Notes under the pieces: model-generated
Told to the model about the DNA's origin: nothing
Seen by the model: only the letters and a program-made list of their open reading frames with translations
The model's database searches: none
Shown: in pieces, positions 10,942 to 21,600 of the stretch
How positions within the stretch are numbered: position 1 is the first letter of the stretch
Layout of the letters: every line of letters starts with the position of its first letter
Assembly: GCA_016169945.1 (NCBI GenBank)
Contig: JADLSH010000368.1
Coordinates: forward strand, 434,001 to 498,000
From: Trachythela sp. YZ-2020
Lineage: Eukaryota > Cnidaria > Anthozoa > Malacalcyonacea > Clavulariidae
DNA: 64,000 bases
Reading direction: 5' to 3'
Made by a program: the position numbers and the translations under genes

Positions 10942-12105
10942 TTAAAAACAACAATGGATGTTGTTGTGTAACAAGCGAGCGGTTTTACATTTTATACATA
11001 TTGACTTCCATGTTCTGCAGTCATCAATGTCGTAAACAGTTCTTAGGGCGTCCCTATAATGCGTGTTTAGTTTACTTTTAAAACCGTTGAATGTCTCGTC
11101 TTCTAGTGTTAGTTCGGATGGTAAAATATTCCACAGTTTGGCTGCTCTTATGAAATAACTATTTTGGAAAGTGGTAGTTCTACATTTCCTTATAACCAAC
11201 TGTCTCCCATTCCTTGTACTGCTGCGTGTACATCTTGCTGCAACATAAAATGCTGGACAGACGCCTATGGTAAGATTAGTAGATTACCAAACCATTAATG
11301 ACTTTAAATAAGAAAAGCAGGTCCTGCATGCAGTTCTAGCCAGGAGGATACAGGTAAAATATCTAAAGACAATAGTCTTTCTCGGTAAGGCATCTCAGAA
11401 AGACAATTAAGGTTCAAAATGAACGAGTCGCCCGTCTCTGCACTTTCTCCATCTCTTGAATGGGGTTGACCTTTTGCGGAGCCCAGAGTTGGCTTGCATA
11501 GGAGAAGTGAGATCTTACGAGTGTAAGTTAGAGTATACGTCTTGTTTCATGGCGTTGAAAAGCTAAAGTACAACGCTTAAGTAGACCCAACATTTTGCTC
11601 CCTTTTTTGCTGATGTTGTATGCATGTTCGCTCCAGTCCAAGTTTGATGTAACATGTACTCCAAGATCTTTGATCTTGTTGACCGTAGGTAATACCGAAT
11701 CGTTAATTTGATAAGAATGTTCAATTCTATTTATTTTGCGGGAGATACGCAGAACCGAGCACTTCATTGAAATCCAGCAGATAGTTTTGAGTTGTACAGC
11801 ATACCGAGTTGATTTTGGATTGGAAAGAATTCGCATCATCGTAAGAAGTAATGGATTTGTAACACTTGAGGTCATCAGCGTACATTACTCCCTTATCGCA
11901 AGATGAGAGAATATCATTGGAGTAAATCAAGAATAGAATCGGACCGAGGATGGAGCTTTGAGGGACACCTGCAGAGACCACGGAAACAGGCTGCGAGGTT
12001 GCTCCTAAAACTGTTACCTGTTGCTGCCTGTTCGATATATAGGATGACATCCATTTCAGAAAGGAGGAGGGAAGACCGGCATGCTTTAATTTTGGTTTTG
12101 GTATA
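10942..12105 (-). pseudogene. LINE reverse-transcriptase remnant, copy 2
   Basis: Duplicate of 6327-7490 with the same RT motifs on the minus strand: SAGVPQSSILGP and MYADDLK near 11960-11880, a thumb region near 11875-11530, and a C-terminal RAAKLWNILPSEL piece ending at 10942. The frameshifts match those of copy 1, showing the LINE was dead before duplication. It lies within the outer insertion 10488-23459. Confidence 0.85.
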
Positions 12106-12349
12106 TAGGTTTATATACTGATATTTAGGGTTATGCAAAAATGATATGCATGACGGATTACAAAGGATTAAATTTCAATATGATAATTTACCTAGGATTG
12201 GTGATGTTTGGCGACTGCCATTGCTGCAAGAAGAGACTACAAACCTTTAGTAGAGTGGTATTTGCACGAAATACTTCATTTTATCGCCGTGCAGCTTCGC
12301 CGTGCAAAGTTTAAAGCCTTTGCGCGTTTTTGTCGCACTCGCAGCATTG

Positions 12350-12552
12350 TGTTATATTTTCGTTAAAATATAATATGATAACTAAACATTACTTTAGTTT
12401 TGTCTTTTAATATTATGAAATACACTTATAAATCAATAGTCCTGTTTTTCAAAGTCAACAACAACAGTTTTTTCCCCGTAATAATAACCTGTTTGACCGT
12501 TTATTATTAGAACACAACTTGAAATATAACATAAAGTATATAGTTTCTTACA
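12350..12552 (-). repeat. BEL/Pao 3' LTR
   Basis: 203 bp with TGTTA...TTACA termini, paired with 23077-23280. The bases just inside the element (12553 onward, CTCCCGGC) read as the short purine-rich GCCGGGAG on the minus strand and are the likely polypurine primer region, although the purine run is short. Confidence 0.95.
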
Positions 12553-12605
12553 CTCCCGGCGTTGATCACCCCGAAGTGATCAAAATACACTAAAACAATT
12601 TGTAT

Positions 12606-14213
12606 TTATGTCATCCCCTTTAGTGAAAGTTCTCCAATTATCGCTGCAGCTCGTCTCGGCCGCTGTCTGGTAGTGTCTTCTTCCGTGGACTCACTTTCAA
12701 CATTTGGATGCTCAACGATTTCTGTATCTGTACTTAATCGCAACTCAAGAGGAACTAAATGTTGAATTGGTCGTCGTAACTCAATCACACGGCCTTTTCC
12801 AGAATTTACGACGCAAACCTTTGCTGCCCGAATTACACCGTCCTTGCTTTTAATAAGCTCCTTGACTCTTGCAAGCTTCCAAAACATTCGCGGAGTGGAG
12901 TCTTTCTTCAACACTACTACGTCACCAACGGCTATCGTTTCTCCTTCTGTCCCGTGAAGTACGCGCGAAGTCTCCCGAAGACTCAACAAATATTCCATTC
13001 TCCAGCGATTAGTAAATTGCTCCAGTAAGCGCTTTTGATTCTTTGCTCGTTTGGTTAATGATCGATTAGTACTGATAATGTCGAATTGTCGATCACTGGG
13101 AGTCAACGCTATTTGTCTACCATAAATTAGTTGAGAGGGTGTAAGTGGGTACGACACGCCGTCCTCATCGTCATAGACATATGTAAGTGGTCTATTATTT
13201 ATCGTCGTCTCAATTTCTACTAAGAGTGTTCTCAATGACTCGAAGTCCATGGAAAATCGTCCGAGAGTTTTCTTCAAACACCTCTTAGTACTCTGTATCA
13301 TTCGTTCGTAGAATCCTCCTTGCCAGGGTGCTTTCTCTATAATGAATTCCCATTTTACGCCCTTCGAAGCCATTTCTCGTTGAATTTCGGAGGATCGCAC
13401 GATGTTCTTCACCTCTTTCGATGCACTCTTGAAAGTCTTAGCATTGTCAGTTATTAATCTCGATGGCAAACCTCTTCGGGACACAAAGCGTCGAAAGGCT
13501 TGAAGAAATGAAGAAACGGATAAATACGGAACAAGTTCCAAGTGGACCGCCCTAGTAGAGGCGCACATAAACAGACAGATATATACCTTCTTCGATTCGC
13601 AATTCGTCGCAGCATATAGAGGACCAGCAAAGTCAATACCCGTGTTGGCAAATGGTGGATCTTCGCTGACTCGACTTGATGGTAACGCTGGTTCTTTTGC
13701 CGCAGCAAAAGGTTTGGCCTCAAATCGTTTGCATATCACGCAACGTCTTACAATTCCTTTAACGCTCTCTCGACCACGCAACACCCAATATTTTCCTCGA
13801 ACGCAATTTAGAGTTTCTCTAATTCCGTCGTGATGTACCAACTCGTGACTTTCGCGTATGATCAACTTTGTAAATTCATGCTTTGGTGGCAAAAGAATTG
13901 GTTGTTTTGCATCATCAGGCAGCGCAGAGTGGCTAATTCGACCGTCACAACGAATAATCTTATCATCATCGAAAAATAAACCAAGCTGTTTAACTCGTAA
14001 GTTAGCGCGACCATTTCGAATACATTCGATCTCCTCGGCAAAGGCAGTGGACTGAATACTACAGATCCATAATTTCTCTGCTTCGTTTAATTCGTCAGAG
14101 TTTAACTCGGGTGACATGGTACAAAGTTGCTTTCTGGTCTTCTTTATGAATCGGATAACTAATGCTGTGACACGAAGTAACTTGGTCTTCGTGCTGTCTC
14201 TGAAGATCGACAA
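12606..14213 (-). pseudogene. BEL/Pao pol C-terminal part: integrase and DUF5641-type tail
   Basis: Open for about 535 codons on the minus strand, ending at 12606. In order: the end of the RNase H-integrase linker, an integrase H2C2 zinc finger (HELVHHDGIRETL...CVICKRF, about residues 115-170), an integrase core with DFAGPLY, TDNAKTF and a downstream Glu in the GGFYERMIQ context (consistent with DDE residues), and a C-terminal region with YPLTPSQLIYGRQ, WRMEYLLSLRE and GDVVVLKKD typical of the BEL/Pao DUF5641 tail. It is in a different frame from the upstream RT-RNase H part. The overlap near 14095-14213 marks a frameshift, so a full polyprotein is not made from this copy. The integrase region itself shows no stop. 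Confidence 0.9.
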
Positions 14214-15467
14214 AGTTCTCCATATGGACAGAACTATTTAACGATATTCCAGACAAGGAATGCACGATCGGAGGCGGATTTTTCATCACTTCCTTGTAAG
14301 CTTCATCGTTGTTGTTACTCGTAGGTTGAGGATCTACTGGCCATTGATCTTTTGACTGCTTCAGAAACCTTGGGCCATTCCACCAAGTTTCAGCTTCTGC
14401 GAGTTCGCGGCCCGAACAGCCACGAGAAGGCAAATCTGCGGGATTTAATTCCCCTGGGCAATGTCTCCATTCATGGTTGCTAGTTAAATCCCTGATTTCA
14501 TTTACTCGATTCTGGACAAACGTCTTCCACGCCCTATGGTTTAGTATCCAACATAATGTGGTGAACGAGTCCGTCCATAAAACGACATCGGTAATTTCCT
14601 TAATCGACGTTAGGGCTTTAATGACAGAATCGACCAATCGCGCTAATATATTTGCTCCTAACAGTTCGAGTCGTGGTATGGTTTGTCGTTTGATAGGCGC
14701 AATTCGTGTTTTAGATGCAATCAAATTTATTTCAACTTCTCCATTGCTATGTTCTGTGCGAAGGTACACCACTGCAGCGAACGCAAGGTTGGATGCATCA
14801 CAAAACCCGTGAATCTCATGAGTTCGAAATAGTTCGTCAAACCGGCGAAAGTAACATCTTGGTACTCGTATATCACTCAGGGATTGTAAATCCCTTACGA
14901 GAGACTTCCAACTCGCTAATGCCTTGCCATCTAACTCGTCATCCCAATTCAAGCTGGTGGTACACAGTGTTTGGAACAACACTTTCATGGTAACCGTAAA
15001 TGGAGCGAAAAAACCGATGGGGTCAAATACCTTGGCAGAGAGCTTTAACACTGACCGTTTAGTAGAAGGAAGGGATTTCGCAAAGTCAACTAACTCGCTG
15101 AGGTCATAAAAAAATTCGTCATTGTCCTCGTTCCAACTAATTCCAAGAATCTTTACGCAATTCCTTTTCGGTACTGTAGTATCTTGCGATGGTGAACTTG
15201 GTAATGAGGCTTCGCCAATACGTACTTCTGTGTCAGCAGTGGCGTTGTGGTGAGAGGATTCTAAATTCTCTTTCGTTGCTTCGTCTTTCGTACCTCCATT
15301 TTCGCGTTCTTGTGATGCAATGAAATCTCGAACGTAGGCGGAGCTTGAATGCCATTTTCGAAGTTTGAACTCACCCTTGTTCATTAGATCACCAGATGTG
15401 CGATAGATACGTAAGGCTTCTTCATCATCATGAGCTCCACTGGCCAAGTCATCGACATACAGAGACT
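14214..15467 (-). pseudogene. BEL/Pao pol middle part: RT palm end and RNase H
   Basis: Minus-strand frame beginning at the nested-insertion edge with the RT catalytic YVDD motif (about 15447-15458). The palm/thumb follows (KFDPIGFFAPF-like: KVFDPIGFFAPFTVTMK), then RNase H with HGFCDASNLAFAAVVY, RIAPIKRQTIPRLELLGA and DVVLWTDSF, then the linker with LPSRGCSG and WWNGPRFL, which is characteristic of BEL/Pao. The 5' part of the same RT is at 20103-21600. The reading frame matches across the insertion once one target-duplication copy is discounted. A frameshift near 14210 separates it from the integrase part. Confidence 0.9.
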
Positions 15468-16595
15468 AGGCCTGCTCTGGGATCTTAACTCGCCTTAACT
15501 CGCCGCGAGATAATGCAAGTTAAGGCGAGTTTAGGCGATTTAAGAAAAAACACAACTTTTAGGTAATGCGTTTTAAGGCGATTTAAGAAAAAATACATGG
15601 TAATTAAATATGCAAGTATAGTACTTTAAGCAAAATACAGTAATAACACATAATTAATAGTGCATAGTAAATGTATTTTGAAAGAGCACCACTCCCCCCT
15701 CACACCCCCAGGGGATCTGGTTAGACTGTCATGTAAACATGCAAGACCCAGTTGAAACTTATTATTAATTAGCTTGTTATTTTGCCGTATTACTAATTTT
15801 GAGGTTATACCACCAAATTGCTGGAATTAATACAATGAAGAACATAAACCAGTATATAATAACATGTATTTTTAAATTGAATTGCATACTAATACCTATT
15901 ACTAAGTGCAGTCCTGGAACCACAATCAATTGGAAATCTAAAAAATCAGGGTTGTGGCTGGAATGTAGGAACGAGAAGATTTAGTGCATCCCATGGGGTT
16001 GCTATCCTATATTTTGAGAATTTCCAAATGCATGAATGCCTTGTCAATATCTTGGAAATTCCAAGGGTACAGAATATATTAAAACTGTGACCATGCATGT
16101 TCCAATGTGGCAATACATTGTAGTTTAATATTCAAACGAATTTACATATGTGTTAAACTTACCAAATAAGCTTGAATTTACGTTGCAAATATAGTATTTC
16201 ATTTCCATGTGTTCATTTAATAAGTAAAACTCAACATTGATTGGTATTTATTTTAATTCCCCTCAATATATAAAGTGCAGTATTTATAAAAATTCACTAA
16301 TGTTAAAATTTAGTTTATATAAAGTTTCCCAGACTTGAATAATAAATTTCCGCTGGATAGCCTGAGAGAAGGCTCCCTCCCCGCAGTGGCTAACATGAAG
16401 TATTCAACTGAATTCATGAAAATGCCAGGTTTTGTTATCGACCCAAGATCGTACGCTAAAAATGTTAAACCTCGGTTATTAAAACGATCATGGATCTTTA
16501 TATAAGACGATATGAACCGGACAATGCTGACTATAAAAGTTGACCAGGATCATGCTGTCGTTTATCAATTTATGTAAGTTTGAACACTGTTGATA

Positions 16596-17153
16596 CAGGC
16601 ACTGCAATAAGCGCTTTCGGCAAACCAGTGCATCATGGGTAATCAGGGCATTGACTCGGAAGAAATCGAAGAACGAAGTAACAAATTAAAGAGAGTTCGA
16701 AAGCACATTAAATTTTAACGCGTTTTTTTTATATATTTTCACGGTAAGTGCAAAGTTTTTTATTTCCCTGTATTTTATGGATAATTTAAATTAATAAATC
16801 TGTAGGAATTTAAAGCAAAGCTGTTGCTAGCCGATCAATTGTGTGTGCGCAATCGACCACGAAGGTCAAATATTTTGATATTTTGACATATTTTGATATA
16901 TTTTGACACACAATTGATCGGCTAACAACAGCTTTTTTTTAATTCCACAGATTTATTTTTAAAAATTATCCCATAAAATAAGGGAAATAAAAACTTTGCT
17001 TTTGCACCGTGAAAATATATAAAAAAAACGCGTTAAAATTTAATGTGCTTTCGAACTCTCTTTAATTTGTTACTTCGTTCTTCGATTTCTTCCGAGTCAA
17101 TGCCCTGATTACCCATGATGCACTGGTTTGCCGAAAGCGCTTATTCAGCACTG
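16596..17153. mobile_element. 558-bp near-perfect foldback MITE
   Basis: Two arms of about 260 bp, ending CAGGCACTGCAATAAGCG and CGCTTATTCAGCACTG, flanked by TA (16594-16595, 17154-17155). The arms are almost identical, including GCATCATGGGTAATCAGGGC and its complement. The centre around 16855-16910 has ATTTTGATA-type repeats. TA duplication suggests mariner-group mobilisation. It lacks coding sequence and would form a very stable hairpin RNA if transcribed through. Confidence 0.88.
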
Positions 17154-18292
17154 TATATAAGGCGGTCGGAATTATTAAAAGTATCAGTTTACCGTCACTT
17201 AAAATTTCGAAAGTTGATAAGCCCTCTACCCTGTAATTTATAGGCCCCGCACTATTTTCAATAAAGGAAAACGAAACAATTTATCAATTGTTCTGGAAGT
17301 TCATATCACAATATTGGCATATTAATTATACTTATCGAAATAGATAAAATGTTGAAAACAGACTGATTCTTGCCATCCTGACTTTTTTCTGTTTGAATAT
17401 AAGGGTTCCTATGTCATATTATATACCTATAAGCTTGATAGTATGTAACTTATGCACCAGTCATGGAAAGCCTCGCACCCCCCTATCCGGGACATGCCGG
17501 GAAATAGCGGGGATTTATTTGCAGATTAGCCTATCGGTTATGCCTGGGTACTCAGGGCATTAGACAGCGTACGTTAGATATGTGTCATGGTGGCCAGGGA
17601 TTATGGGCTGGGAATCAGTGGGAATTCGTCTGTTCGAGATGTATTATTAAGCCTTGTTCATCGACATTTACCCTATGCTCTATAGACATTGTTTTACTAA
17701 AAATAGCTTTTACAGGATAATGTATTATTTGACTTTGTGTAAATTGCAAGATACAGCTAATAGACAAAATGCAAAATATTTACCTACTTTGGCAAAGTTT
17801 TGACAAACTCTGGATTGCATGTTTGGCCTCCAATGATCAAAATTGGGGACATTTTAGAATAGTTTGTTGAATTTTAAAAGCAATTATTATGGTAGCCTTC
17901 ATTTTTGGTGCCCGGGTAGCGGGGAACTTTAGTCATGTTTAGACTAGTAAGAAGGCCATGTATAGGTTGGGGATTAATGTCCGCTGTTCCCTGGGTAGGG
18001 GGGTGCGTGGCTTTCCAATTACTAGTGCATTACTGTGTTTCGGCTTTTATCAATAAGCATGCAACTTCCCTTGTTTCGGCTAAGCCCCCTCTCTCCAGCA
18101 AGCCCCCTCGGATAAGCGCCCTCCTAATCTTATCTGAAATAAACAACCAGAACCCCCCTCTCCTGGGGAAAGGGTGTTTACACTGTATATAGTATTTACT
18201 ATTTTCAGCATTTTAATTTGGCGAGTTTAGGCGATTTAGTGCGAGTTTAAGCGATTTAAGAGAATTGTTGCCAATTTTTATCCGCGATTTAA

Positions 18293-20035
18293 GGTGGCTC
18301 CCTACAGTAATGCATGAGATGATCGCGAGTCAAAAACGCGTGGCAAGTACGTGGACTTTCCCACGCAAATTCGACGATCAAAACAAAACAAAGATATTTC
18401 GCCCGAAAATATTTCGCCTGAAAGATTTGTACTGGAAAAACTTTGAATAATCCTTAGTTTTATGTGACAAAGCATCAGTAACACCAATGAGTGATTTTAA
18501 CTATGATACAAATATCGCTTGGATAAAAAAGAGCTTGACAGGAATATAAAAGTGAATTTTTCAAAAACATTTTAGATATAATGTTCACTAATAAGAGTTT
18601 ATTAAACATTTATTAACTATTGTATAAAAACTGTTAAAGGTTATAAAAGTCGTTTAGTGATACTTGCATGTTTTTTACAAGTTAAACAGTAAAAATATCA
18701 CAGTTCTATAGCAAAATACCGACTTGTTCATCTTCAGCAAAATTACAAAACTAGGCAAAGATATGTCCAGCTGTACGGCTGTTGAAGCTCGTGAACTGAG
18801 TAAATGGAAGGATTCAATTGGACTTAAATCGATCTAACCCTCCACAGTATTTCTTGGTAGTCCATGGCTCTCAAATATATTGAATAAACGTCAAAATCAA
18901 AAGATAAAAACAACATTTGCCACTCGTTTTTGCACGATGAAAGCACATCTTGCGCCCGCAAACTATCATTCACTAGTCAGCGACGTTTTTATCACAGAGT
19001 AGACACTATACAGAGATCTCACTTCAGGCAAAATGCGTAACCGGCCGCTATTCTGTCTGATGATGACTTTAAAATAGAGTGGAAAATTCACAGTCTCTCA
19101 AACTCGTCTTGTTTTATTCCTATTTTGAATTTCCAAATGACATTATTCTCCGGAATTTGTTTTTTTTCTTTATTTTCTTAAATTATCGGCCGGCCGCCAT
19201 GTTCCTAGCCAGTGCGGTAACGAGAGGCATTCACCCCCCCGAACAAGATGGCGGCCGATATTTTCGGAAAATAACCGGCATAAGAAACCCTTGTTACTTT
19301 CTTTATAACGGTTTACCTTGACTGAAGTTGTGATTAACAACATTAAATAGTTAACTCGAATTTTTGCGGTATTTTTACGTCTAAAAATGTCCTCCATTTT
19401 GAATGTTTTCGGGGGGGTGAGAGCCTCTCCTTTGCGCACTGGCTAAGCATCGGTTACGCTCAAAACATTAGGATTTGATACACAGTGAAACCTCTTTATA
19501 GTGTCTACTCTGTGTTTTTATGTAGGGCAAATTTCACCCAATTTTGACCCAATTTTTCACCTTTATATGCGTTTTACTCTTTAGTTTTATCGGTAACCTA
19601 TCTTCAAATTTTGACCATAAATTTTAATTTTGGTAAATTTTATATATTTCAATTTTAAAAAAAATCGCTAGTGTAGAAATCTTTATATAAAATTTTCGAG
19701 TTAATTTTCGAGTTATTTTCGATATAAAAATTGCACACTAGCGATTTTGATTAAACTTTCATAATAGTTTCAGAACATTATGCTTAAAACTTATATGAAA
19801 TAAAAAAGATGGGTCACCGACTTTGTTTTTTAGATACGGACAATTTTATGCGCATAGTAACCACATTTCAGGCTTACGTCTTGTTACCATGGCAACGATG
19901 ACACTACCTGAACCGGGTTTTAAATATTCCATAGATGGTGAATATTACCCTCGAGTATAAAAAACTTCGTCATCTGCGATAATACTCGTTTAAAAACGAT
20001 TTATTATAAAGCTAAAATAACTGTAGGGAGCCACC
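18293..20035. mobile_element. 1.74-kb TTAA-flanked element (GGTGGCTCCCTACAGT ends)
   Basis: Ends GGTGGCTCCCTACAGT at the left and its inverse at the right, with TTAA at 18289-18292 and 20036-20039. Exact TTAA duplication is the hallmark of piggyBac and also Kolobok-type transposition. No transposase is encoded, so it is non-autonomous. One end of the same family recurs at 53521-53540. It lies within the right-hand iteron array of the 15468-20096 element and is therefore younger than it. Confidence 0.88.
19204..19446. repeat. Inverted repeat inside the TTAA element
   Basis: Arms about 36 bp long at 19204-19240 and 19411-19446 share CTAGCCAGTGCG...GAGAGGC...CACCCCCC and its inverse, with mismatches. 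A smaller inverted pair GGCCGCCATGTTC/GAACAAGATGGCGGCC lies at 19189-19260. It may be a further small insertion, but no target duplication was found. Confidence 0.55.
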
Positions 20036-20102
20036 TTAAGGCGAGTTAGGGCGATTTAAGGCGATTTAAGGCGAGTTAAGATCCCAGAGCAGGCCTGAGA
20101 CT

Positions 20103-21600
20103 CAAGCAACAATGAGACTATGTCAGGTGCGATTTCCTTGTATCTTGAAAGATGATGGGATATAGTGCTGGATAAGATAGCAGGACTGGGGGTTAGGCCA
20201 AATGGCAGACGTCGAAACTCGTATTCCTTGAGAGTAGGGGGGTCTTGAGTAATATCTTCGAACCAGAGAAACTTCAGCATCTTCCTATCCTCAGGAGCAA
20301 TTTGTATCTGATGGAAGGCTTTCTCGATATCAGCAACAAGTCCGATGGGGTAGCCTCTGAAATTTACAACTGTATCAAATAGTCGTGGAACCAAATTTGG
20401 GCCCTTTTGGAGACAATCGTTCAAAGATAGATCATCCTTTGAAGGTTTTGCAGAACCATCAAACACAATTCTAAGTTTCGTCGTTTCCTTGTCTTGACGA
20501 ACCACACCATGGTGTGGCAGATATTGGCTGGTTTCTCCAGGTTCAACTACGCAGTCTATAATACCGCCTTTCTCTTGATCTTTAAATATGTTGTCATACT
20601 GTTCGAGTAATTGTTTGTCTTTATCGAGACGAGACTTAAGTTGATGGAGTCGTTTCAAACACATACCAAATCCATTTGATTTCGGAATACACTCATCCTT
20701 CCATGGCAAATTAACTTCGTATCTGGCTTCATCCTCAAGATATTGAATGTTCCTTAAAAAATCATCCTTTGTCACCTCTTCCTCCTTAATTCCCATCGAT
20801 TCGATCTCCCAGAAACGACTTAAACACTTCGAAAGTTCAGATTCATCTTCTCTCAATTCGATTGAGATTGGTGTTGACAAGAAACATTGCTCCTCAATGA
20901 GCAAATGTACTCCAGAGACCTTCGAACATGATTCTGTAGCATTCGTCGGGCCCGTAACAACCCAGCCAAAATCACTGTTAATGGCCACAGGCCCACTTTC
21001 GCCTCGTACTATCTCGCCAGTAAGAATATCGAAATAAGAGTCTGCACCAATCAGAATGTCGATACTACAATCACTTTGTCGTCCTTCGAGAATGTTGAGA
21101 TCAGAGAGCTGTAAATCTTGTAAATGGGGATACAGGCTAAGATCAATGGTGGTTGTCAACGGTGAGCAAAGTTTTGGAAAACAAAGTGCATTTATCTTTC
21201 GATCACCGCTTTTCCCCTTCAAAACCAACTCAACCATATCGCATTGTCGCTTCTTAAAATGATCATCACCAAAAGTATTCAAATTAAGCGTCTCTGTTCG
21301 AATTGGAACCAAACCAAGTCGCCCCTTTAATGAATTGGTGATGTAGGAACGCTGGCTACCGCTATCCAAAAGTAATCGAACCGGTATTGGATTTGAGCCA
21401 TCTTCCCCTTGCGCATAAGTAACCGCTGTTTGCAGAAGAACCTTATTTCGGGTTTTAGTGGCGGTTGTCGTTGTCACATTCTCAATTATCAAATCATCAG
21501 TTTTAGCCAAATTCTCGACCCTTAGATGCTTGACAAATCGACTGGTGATGTCTGCCATGACATTGTCTACAACTCTTCTTTGACAGGCACCGTGTACTGC
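20103..21600 (-). pseudogene. BEL/Pao protease and N-terminal RT
   Basis: Minus-strand frame. The first part has the retropepsin-like core LLDSGSQRSYI (near 21365-21330; DSG catalytic triplet) in a DUF1758-type context. The RT begins further on with CVVEPGETSQYLPHHGVVR, LRIVFDGSAK, GLVADIEKAFHQI (motif A Asp) and RRLPFGLTPSPAI (motif B), and stops at the GAGACT target site, just before the YVDD motif found at about 15447-15458. It begins in a frame different from the zinc-knuckle part of gag, with overlap at 21503-21609 where a frameshift lies. Protein processing and reverse transcription would be its roles in an intact element. Confidence 0.92.

Larger units (their letters stand above)
7994..12606 (+). 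repeat. Tandem duplication, copy 2 (4.61 kb)
   Basis: Direct copy of 2629-7990. It contains family B (about 8077-8950, with a roughly 70-bp deletion near 8550), the foldback at 8969-9604, the SAP fragment at 10013-10487, the LINE remnant at 10942-12105 and the BEL/Pao LTR at 12350-12552. Its right edge runs without a break into the complete BEL/Pao element, so this copy keeps the original right-hand context, whereas copy 1 keeps the left-hand context. Confidence 0.93.
15468..20096. mobile_element. 4.6-kb inverted-repeat element with subterminal GGCGA-TTTAA iterons
   Basis: Inverted ends AGGCCTGCTCTGGGATCTTA ... mirror image at 20077-20096; the perfect match is roughly 30 bp. Target duplication GAGACT (15462-15467 and 20097-20102). 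Just inside each end are iterated GGCGAGTTTA / GGCGATTTAAG words: about 15486-15590 at the left, 18218-18290 plus 20036-20080 at the right. No transposase is recognisable. It contains a 558-bp foldback (16596-17153) and a TTAA element (18293-20035), so its own sequence is near 2.3 kb. A 6-bp duplication and AG...CT ends recall Polinton-type termini, and Dada elements also make 6-7 bp duplications; neither assignment is established. Confidence 0.85.
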
